Source of the DNA: an uncultured Eubacteriales bacterium
Lineage (GTDB): Bacteria > Bacillota > Clostridia > Lachnospirales > CAG-274
Length of the DNA: 8,014 nt
Assembly (NCBI GenBank): GCA_902497185.1
Contig: CABVEG010000069.1
Span: 1 to 8,014 of the forward strand
Reading direction: 5' to 3'
Positions 1 through 2,718 of this stretch are shown here, piece after piece (positions within the stretch are counted from its first letter, which is position 1; every line of letters starts with the position of its first letter). Made by a program: the position numbers and the translations under genes. A model generated the notes under the pieces. It had not been told where the DNA came from. It saw only the letters and a list, made by a program, of their open reading frames with translations, and ran no database searches.

Positions 1-691
1 TAACCATTAATAGTCTAAATGTTTCTCTGCCTTTTGGAGTAATTAAGGTCTGTGTGCCACTCCAATTAGTCTTTTCGTTAAAAGTTTCCTTCAATTCAAA
101 CAATCCCTTGTTCTTATCGGCATAAGGCATTAATTTACCTCGCTTATCTCTGTATATGTACTTGTGTTCGATAAGGAATTTTACAAACTTCTTTTCACCA
201 ACACCTAATTGCTTGGCTGTTTCTCTGAAATTTGTAAGCAGGTTTCTATCCACAAGCTCATCAAAGTAATCTGCTTTTGGTTTCATTATGGTATTATCAA
301 CTTTAAGCTGAGAATTTATTGCTGATAACTGCTTAATCTGACTTTCTGCCATTTTTAAAGCTCTTGACATTACCATTTCGGGGCTGTTCCAACTTTCCTC
401 GACTTGTATAAAATAATGTCTGAACATTTTGCCCTTTTCATTTCTCTGCAACATACAAATTTCTTTAGCCATAGGAATTGTAAGCTGATGGTCAGTTGTA
501 GGTCTGCCTCCTTGAGGTTTTTCCGAATTTACGGAAAAACTCATATAATCAATATTTTCATCAAAACCATATTCACACATTCTTTTAAACCACTGTGAAT
601 ATTTTTCTTTTACTTCTAAAGATTCGTGTAAATCTCTTGCCAATACTGTCGGTCTGTCACTGTCATAGTTTATCTTGATTAATTCGTTCAT
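1..691 (-). CDS. AntA/AntB-type phage antirepressor with KilAC domain (C-terminus cut by window edge)
   Basis: I translated this by hand: 230 codons are open from the ATG at 691-689 to the left edge, with no stop seen. Residues about 15-98 look like an AntA/AntB domain (VLARDLHESLEVKEKYSQWF, then GGRPTTDHQLTIPMAKEICM and FRHYFIQVEESW). Residues about 108-135 are a likely coiled-coil linker. From about 138 on is a KilAC/ANT-type domain (ADYFDELVDRNLLTNFRETA, KQLGVGEKKFVKFLIEHKY, TPKGRETFRLLM). In known phages such proteins inactivate the lysogenic repressor and so promote induction. The ATG overlaps the TGA of the 68-aa gene (ATGA), which suggests translational coupling; AGAAGG at 701-706 is the ribosome binding site. 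The full protein is probably only slightly longer, because KilAC domains usually end near this motif. The family call is firm; the repressor it targets is unknown. Confidence 0.9.
   Translation of the reverse strand, partial: MNELIKINYDSDRPTVLARDLHESLEVKEKYSQWFKRMCEYGFDENIDYMSFSVNSEKPQGGRPTTDHQLTIPMAKEICMLQRNEKGKMFRHYFIQVEESWNSPEMVMSRALKMAESQIKQLSAINSQLKVDNTIMKPKADYFDELVDRNLLTNFRETAKQLGVGEKKFVKFLIEHKYIYRDKRGKLMPYADKNKGLFELKETFNEKTNWSGTQTLITPKGRETFRLLMV
517..540. repeat. Perfect 9-bp inverted repeat inside the antirepressor gene
   Basis: GTTTTTCCG (517-525) and CGGAAAAAC (532-540) flank the 6-base loop AATTTA. In the antirepressor mRNA this forms a hairpin over codons in the variable loop before GGRPTTDH. 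No U-run follows, so it is not a terminator. It may only reflect codon choice. Confidence 0.5.
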
Positions 692-894
692 CTGATAGCA
701 CCTTCTCTCATTTTCGCTTTAGCAACCTTCATACCCTGTGCACAACCGAGATAAAATACATCACACATTATGCCGAAGACATCACCACTGTTATTATTGT
801 ATATAGTTTTCATGGTATTGCATGACATTGTGTAACCATAAGGGATCTTGCCTTTTGCAGTTTCAATTGTCTTTTCTACATTTAATCTTGCCAT
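688..894 (-). CDS. Small conserved-looking phage protein of unknown function (68 aa)
   Basis: The protein starts MARLNVEKTIETAKGKIPYG and ends KVAKAKMREGAIR. I chose the ATG at 894-892 because GAAAGGAG (903-910) lies at proper spacing before it. The same frame stays open upstream to 1014, but that would cross the poly-T tract and the antisense-RNA locus. There is no signal peptide or clear membrane helix. The centre, about residues 38-58, is mildly hydrophobic with three cysteines in the whole protein (C25, C44, C51), and the C-terminus is basic. Its TGA overlaps the antirepressor ATG, so the two are probably translated together, and the pair lies downstream of the ribbon-helix-helix gene. 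I do not recognise a named family. Its position suggests a partner or modulator of the antirepressor, or an anti-host factor. Confidence 0.75.
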   Translation of the reverse strand: MARLNVEKTIETAKGKIPYGYTMSCNTMKTIYNNNSGDVFGIMCDVFYLGCAQGMKVAKAKMREGAIR

Positions 895-905
895 TAAAAA
901 AACTC

Positions 906-933
906 CTTTCAAAAAAAAAAAAACGCTTGAAAG
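906..933 (-). promoter_or_regulatory. Possible mRNA hairpin covering the ribosome binding site of the 68-aa gene
   Basis: In the minus-strand mRNA, CUUUCAA (933-927) can pair with UUGAAAG (912-906) across a loop containing most of a 13-base U tract (complement of 911-923). The second arm overlaps the GAAAGGAG ribosome binding site, so pairing would hide it. The stem is 7 bp and AU-rich, so any effect would be moderate. The long homopolymer is also prone to length change. Confidence 0.4.
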
Positions 934-955
934 AAGTCCCTCTGAATGGTATAAT
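927..955 (+). promoter_or_regulatory. Consensus sigma-70 promoter facing against the operon
   Basis: The -35 is TTGAAA (927-932), the spacer is 17 bp, and the -10 is a perfect TATAAT (950-955), so the predicted start is near 962. It points rightward, opposite to every gene in the window, and no plausible plus-strand gene follows. A terminator lies about 20 bases downstream of the start, so the product would be a short RNA. Confidence 0.75.
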
Positions 956-965
956 ATTTTCAGAG
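940..965. promoter_or_regulatory. Inverted repeat around the -10 of the antisense promoter (possible operator)
   Basis: CTCTGAA (940-946) and TTCAGAG (959-965) form a perfect 7-bp inverted repeat centred on the TATAAT. A protein bound here would block the plus-strand promoter. A second short palindrome, GAGAGATTTCTCTC (963-976), follows at once. The half-site does not resemble the operator of the ribbon-helix-helix gene, so a different regulator would be implied. Confidence 0.45.
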
Positions 966-1029
966 AGATTTCTCTCGGGTAATAAACAAGTTGTTTTCGT
1001 TGGTAGCGGTGCAACTTGTTTATTTTTTT
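962..1029 (+). ncRNA. Predicted antisense small RNA of about 68 nt (Sar-like)
   Basis: The RNA is inferred from a consensus promoter ending at 955 and a strong terminator at 981-1029. It is fully antisense to the leader between the ribbon-helix-helix gene and the 68-aa/antirepressor pair, and its 3' end covers the stop codon of the ribbon-helix-helix gene. In phage P22, Sar RNA (68-69 nt) comes from the same place, between arc and ant, and represses antirepressor synthesis. Here the RNA runs away from the ribosome binding site of the next gene, so control would act through leader pairing, transcription interference or RNA decay rather than direct masking. Transcription has not been shown. Confidence 0.6.
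981..1029 (+). terminator. Rho-independent terminator of the antisense RNA
   Basis: AATAAACAAGTTG (981-993) and CAACTTGTTTATT (1012-1024) form a 13-bp stem with an 18-base loop, running into a T tract (1023-1029). The T tract is on the plus strand only; read leftward, the stem is followed by ACCCGAG. It should therefore stop the antisense RNA and let the repressor-antirepressor transcript through. Confidence 0.75.
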
Positions 1030-1196
1030 ATATCGTCCTCCAACTTCTTAATTCCCCTTTCGACAGCTTCCGTTTTATTTACATTAAATTCAGCACAGTA
1101 ATTTTCCAGAATTTCTTTGCTGCTGTCATTAATACGAATGCTTATCTTGTGAGGTCTAGGGTTATCAGTTGGACGACCTACTTTTCTGTTAGCCAA
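1020..1196 (-). CDS. Arc/CopG-like ribbon-helix-helix transcriptional repressor (58 aa, TTG start)
   Basis: The protein begins (M)ANRKVGRPTDNPRPHKIS and is 58 residues long. Residues about 16-22 (HKISIRI) match the DNA-binding beta strand of ribbon-helix-helix proteins. Residues 25-36 and about 40-55 (NKTEAVERGIKKLEDD) are the two helices. The basic GRPTDNPRPHK arm is common in clostridial phage relatives. The start is TTG at 1196-1194, chosen because a near-perfect AGGAGGTGA (1203-1211) sits 9 bases before it and no ATG fits. Such proteins bind DNA as dimers or higher forms. A promoter embraced by a perfect 12-bp inverted repeat lies just upstream, so it probably represses itself and, by read-through, the 68-aa gene and antirepressor. 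This matches Arc in P22. Confidence 0.88.
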   Translation of the reverse strand: MANRKVGRPTDNPRPHKISIRINDSSKEILENYCAEFNVNKTEAVERGIKKLEDDIKK

Positions 1197-1212
1197 TCTT
1201 TTTCACCTCCTA

Positions 1213-1253
1213 TTTTGTCTGGCATAATTATAATAACATTTTGCCAGACAAAA
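1213..1253. promoter_or_regulatory. Probable operator: perfect 12-bp inverted repeat around the repressor promoter
   Basis: TTTTGTCTGGCA (1213-1224) and TGCCAGACAAAA (1242-1253) are exact inverted copies 17 bp apart. One arm fills the promoter spacer next to the -35, and the other lies at the transcription start. Each contains TGTCTGGCA, itself nearly palindromic (TGnCTGnCA), so each arm could hold one ribbon-helix-helix dimer. Centre-to-centre distance is about 29 bp, near three helical turns, which suits cooperative binding or a short loop. The best candidate binder is the adjacent 58-aa protein. Confidence 0.75.
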
Positions 1254-1258
1254 GTCAA
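1230..1258 (-). promoter_or_regulatory. Promoter of the repressor-antirepressor operon
   Basis: On the minus strand the -35 is TTGACT (1258-1253), the spacer is 17 bp, and the -10 is TATTAT (1235-1230). An alternative TATAAT lies 3 bp further on. The start is predicted near 1223. I found no other minus-strand promoter before the 68-aa gene, so this one probably serves the 58-aa repressor, the 68-aa protein and the antirepressor. Confidence 0.75.
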
Positions 1259-1281
1259 GAGGTATTTTAAAAAAATTCCAC

Positions 1282-1317
1282 AAAAAAAAACCACCTACAT
1301 ATTGTAAGTGGTTTTTT
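1282..1317 (-). terminator. Terminator closing the repeat-spacer unit (works in both directions)
   Basis: AAAACCAC and GTGGTTTT form an 8-bp stem. After one C/A mismatch, TACA/TGTA adds 4 bp around the loop TAT. Leftward the stem runs into nine T residues, and rightward into six. It ends the CRISPR-like transcript and insulates the repressor promoter starting at 1258. Confidence 0.85.
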
Positions 1318-1321
1318 AGAC

Positions 1322-1422
1322 GTTTACTACACTACAAAATTACACTACTCTCAAACTTATCGGAACATACACTCTATTATTATAAACGTTCACTACGCCA
1401 CAAAATAACACTACTCTCAAAC
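1322..1422 (-). CRISPR. Two-repeat, one-spacer mini-CRISPR array (type II-A-like repeats) with own promoter and terminator
   Basis: Read on the minus strand, a first repeat (1422-1388) and a second (1356-1322), both 35 nt, flank a 31-nt spacer (1387-1357). Both repeats are followed by GT, so the repeat could be 36 nt and the spacer 30. The repeats match at 31 of 35 positions. Their first 15 nt, GTTTGAGAGTAGTGT, are identical, and three of the four differences fall in the 3' third. In type II-A systems the conserved 5' part is the piece kept in mature crRNA and paired to tracrRNA. From memory, the 5' half and the size fit type II-A repeats of gut Clostridia (GTTTGAGAGTAGTGTAA start, 36-nt repeat, 30-nt spacer). 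Promoter, leader of about 47 nt, repeats and terminator form one self-contained unit of about 190 nt. There is no cas gene in the window, so a resident Cas9 and tracrRNA would be required. It could instead be an RNA anti-CRISPR decoy. Confidence 0.75.
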
Positions 1423-1475
1423 CTCAAATTCAAGAAAAGCGCACTACTCGCCCTTGTTAGTTTGCAGTTGTTAAT

Positions 1476-1504
1476 ATTATAGCATATAATCTTACTTTTT
1501 TCAA
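1476..1504 (-). promoter_or_regulatory. Promoter of the mini-CRISPR unit
   Basis: On the minus strand TTGAAA (1504-1499), a 17-bp spacer and an extended -10 TGCTATAAT (TATAAT at 1481-1476) make a near-consensus sigma-70 promoter. Transcription should begin near 1469, run through both repeats and stop at the terminator near 1282. No ORF with a ribosome binding site lies between, so the product is non-coding. Confidence 0.8.
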
Positions 1505-1512
1505 TACTTTTC

Positions 1513-1544
1513 CAAAATAAAAGAGCAACCTTTCGATTGCTCTT
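1513..1544 (-). terminator. Terminator of the lipoprotein/DUF4352 unit
   Basis: On the minus strand AAGAGCAA (1544-1537) and TTGCTCTT (1528-1521) form an 8-bp stem with an 8-base loop, followed by TTATTTT. It begins 5 bases after the stop codon of the DUF4352-like gene and ends just before the promoter of the repeat unit. Confidence 0.85.
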
Positions 1545-1548
1545 GGAG

Positions 1549-2187
1549 TTACTTTACTTTAAATTTAATCTCATCAGGGTATCCACTGCATACTAGGAAT
1601 AAATCTCTATCTGAATTAATCACCTCATCGGGAACAGAAAACGCAACAAAGCCACTTTTTTCTTCTAAAGGATTTAAACTCATATTTTCCAAACTGTCAT
1701 CTAACCAAGGGAAAAATGTAGTTGGAGAATATTCAAGACCGTCAGATGTATGTAACTGACAATAGAAGTCATTGTCTATCCATCTAAATGAAATTATTTC
1801 ATTTCCGACATTTTTTATTGTTATATATGTAAGAACATATTGGCAGTTATCTTTAGCTGTCATTCTATAATATCCACTGTCATCATACAGTACTGTATCA
1901 TATCCCACATTATTAAGAGTAATTTGTGATTTACTTACAACTCCTGTATTCCCTATACTTAAATAAGCTAATGTTGTTGTTTCAGTAGTTGTTTCTTTTG
2001 TTGTTATTACTGTAGTAATTTCTTGTGTAGTAATTTCCTGAGTTGTAACCTCTGTAGTAACTGTGCTTATCTCGCTATTAATATTAATTGCATCACGTTT
2101 TCTGTTACACTCATTAATCAATACCATTGCTATTATAATAGCAATAACACCTACTATGTAGACAGTAACTTTAGTTTTATTGCTCAT
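1549..2187 (-). CDS. Membrane-anchored DUF4352-like protein with Thr-rich linker (212 aa)
   Basis: Residues about 7-25 (VTVYIVGVIAIIIAMVLIN) form one membrane helix. There is no lipobox, so this is an uncleaved anchor or signal. Residues about 41-72 are a Thr/Glu-rich linker with repeats such as TTQEITTQEITT, typical of wall-spanning stalks. From about 75 on (IGNTGVVSKSQITLNNVGYD, then YVLTYITIKNVGNEIISF and LNPLEEKSGFVAFSVPDEV) the pattern is that of the immunoglobulin-like DUF4352 fold of secreted Gram-positive proteins. Positive charges flank both sides of the helix, so topology is not certain; outside is most likely. AAGGAGG overlaps the stop of the lipoprotein gene, 11 bases upstream, so the two form an operon. 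A role at the cell surface (lysogenic conversion or superinfection exclusion) is inference. Confidence 0.85.
   Translation of the reverse strand: MSNKTKVTVYIVGVIAIIIAMVLINECNRKRDAININSEISTVTTEVTTQEITTQEITTVITTKETTTETTTLAYLSIGNTGVVSKSQITLNNVGYDTVLYDDSGYYRMTAKDNCQYVLTYITIKNVGNEIISFRWIDNDFYCQLHTSDGLEYSPTTFFPWLDDSLENMSLNPLEEKSGFVAFSVPDEVINSDRDLFLVCSGYPDEIKFKVK
2011..2040. repeat. 15-bp tandem duplication in the Thr-rich linker
   Basis: TGTAGTAATTTCTTG (2011-2025) is followed directly by TGTAGTAATTTCCTG (2026-2040), 14 of 15 bases identical. It encodes the repeated QEITT unit in frame, so copy-number change would lengthen or shorten the stalk without breaking the gene. Confidence 0.75.
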
Positions 2188-2198
2188 ACAAAACCTCC

Positions 2199-2663
2199 TT
2201 ATGTAGTTGGCTGAGTAGTTGTAGTCTCCGTACTTTTAGCCTTTGTTCCATCTACAAAAAGAAATTCGTATTTTGTATAATCGTCACCATAATCACCTAA
2301 GTAACAATCAAAATTCCATGTTTCTCCTGCTTTTAAGTAATATACTGTATCAGTGACACAATCCACAAGGTCATTATCCTTATATACCTTAAAGACAATA
2401 GAGGCACGGTCATAATCGACACTTCCGACATTTTTAATCTTTCCTATAATTTTGTCAGAATATGTATCTTTTTTTATTTCATGATACATTACCTCTAAGT
2501 CCTCAGGATTTTTATTTTCTTCAGAATTATTTTCCTCCTCAAATTTATCATATACAACCGAAGCAATTTTGTCTATATCTTCATTACTTAATTTAGTAGC
2601 ACCTTGACAACCAGACATAATTAATCCTATACCAATTACAGTTAGCAATCTAAATTTTAACAT
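2199..2663 (-). CDS. Phage-encoded lipoprotein, FxLYD-like domain (154 aa)
   Basis: I set the start at the ATG 2663-2661, because AGGAG (2672-2676) precedes it by 8 bases and MLKFRLLTVIGIGLIMSGC is then a textbook lipoprotein signal with lipobox IMSGC, cysteine at residue 19. Longer starts would run into the promoter. The mature protein has an acidic helical stretch, about residues 27-55 (DEL-type KIASVVYDKFEEENNSEENK). After it comes a beta domain, IIGKIKNVGSVDYDRASIVF ... LKAGETWNFDCYL, resembling FxLYD domains of Gram-positive surface proteins. It ends in a Thr-rich tail (STETTTTQPTT). It should sit on the outer face of the membrane. Small phage lipoproteins often block superinfection; that role is inferred, not seen. 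Confidence 0.85.
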   Translation of the reverse strand: MLKFRLLTVIGIGLIMSGCQGATKLSNEDIDKIASVVYDKFEEENNSEENKNPEDLEVMYHEIKKDTYSDKIIGKIKNVGSVDYDRASIVFKVYKDNDLVDCVTDTVYYLKAGETWNFDCYLGDYGDDYTKYEFLFVDGTKAKSTETTTTQPTT

Positions 2664-2686
2664 AAATACCACTCCTTTTTTATTTA

Positions 2687-2716
2687 ATAATATCAAAAAT
2701 GAGCGGTATTTGTCAA
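2687..2716 (-). promoter_or_regulatory. Promoter of the lipoprotein/DUF4352 operon
   Basis: On the minus strand a perfect TTGACA (2716-2711), an 18-bp spacer and TATTAT (2692-2687) place the start near 2680, about 17 bases before the lipoprotein start codon. The -35 begins 3 bases after the tape measure stop. This host-type promoter suggests expression in the lysogen, independent of the late tail operon. Confidence 0.75.
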
Positions 2717-2718
2717 CA

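Noticed and set aside
895..1014. Upstream extension of the 68-aa protein to an ATG at 1014
   Set aside because: It would translate the 13-base U tract and the antisense-RNA hairpin. The ATG at 894 has a strong ribosome binding site and the extension has none.
981..1024. Hairpin as a leftward terminator of the repressor gene
   Set aside because: Read on the minus strand the stem is followed by ACCCGAG with no T tract. Termination is expected only on the plus strand.
822..1307. Plus-strand ORF of 161 codons across the repressor and intergenic region
   Set aside because: It runs antisense over the ribbon-helix-helix gene, the operator and two terminators. It is rich in F, S and I as expected of a shadow frame, and has no ribosome binding site.
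1322..1422. Repeat pair read as a tracrRNA or anti-repeat on the plus strand
   Set aside because: A tracrRNA has one imperfect anti-repeat with a bulge, followed by stem-loops. Here two near-identical full-length repeats at spacer distance are driven by a minus-strand promoter, which fits an array better.
1320..1424. Repeats as transposon ends or an attachment site
   Set aside because: They are direct, not inverted, with constant 66-base period, and no transposase or integrase lies nearby.
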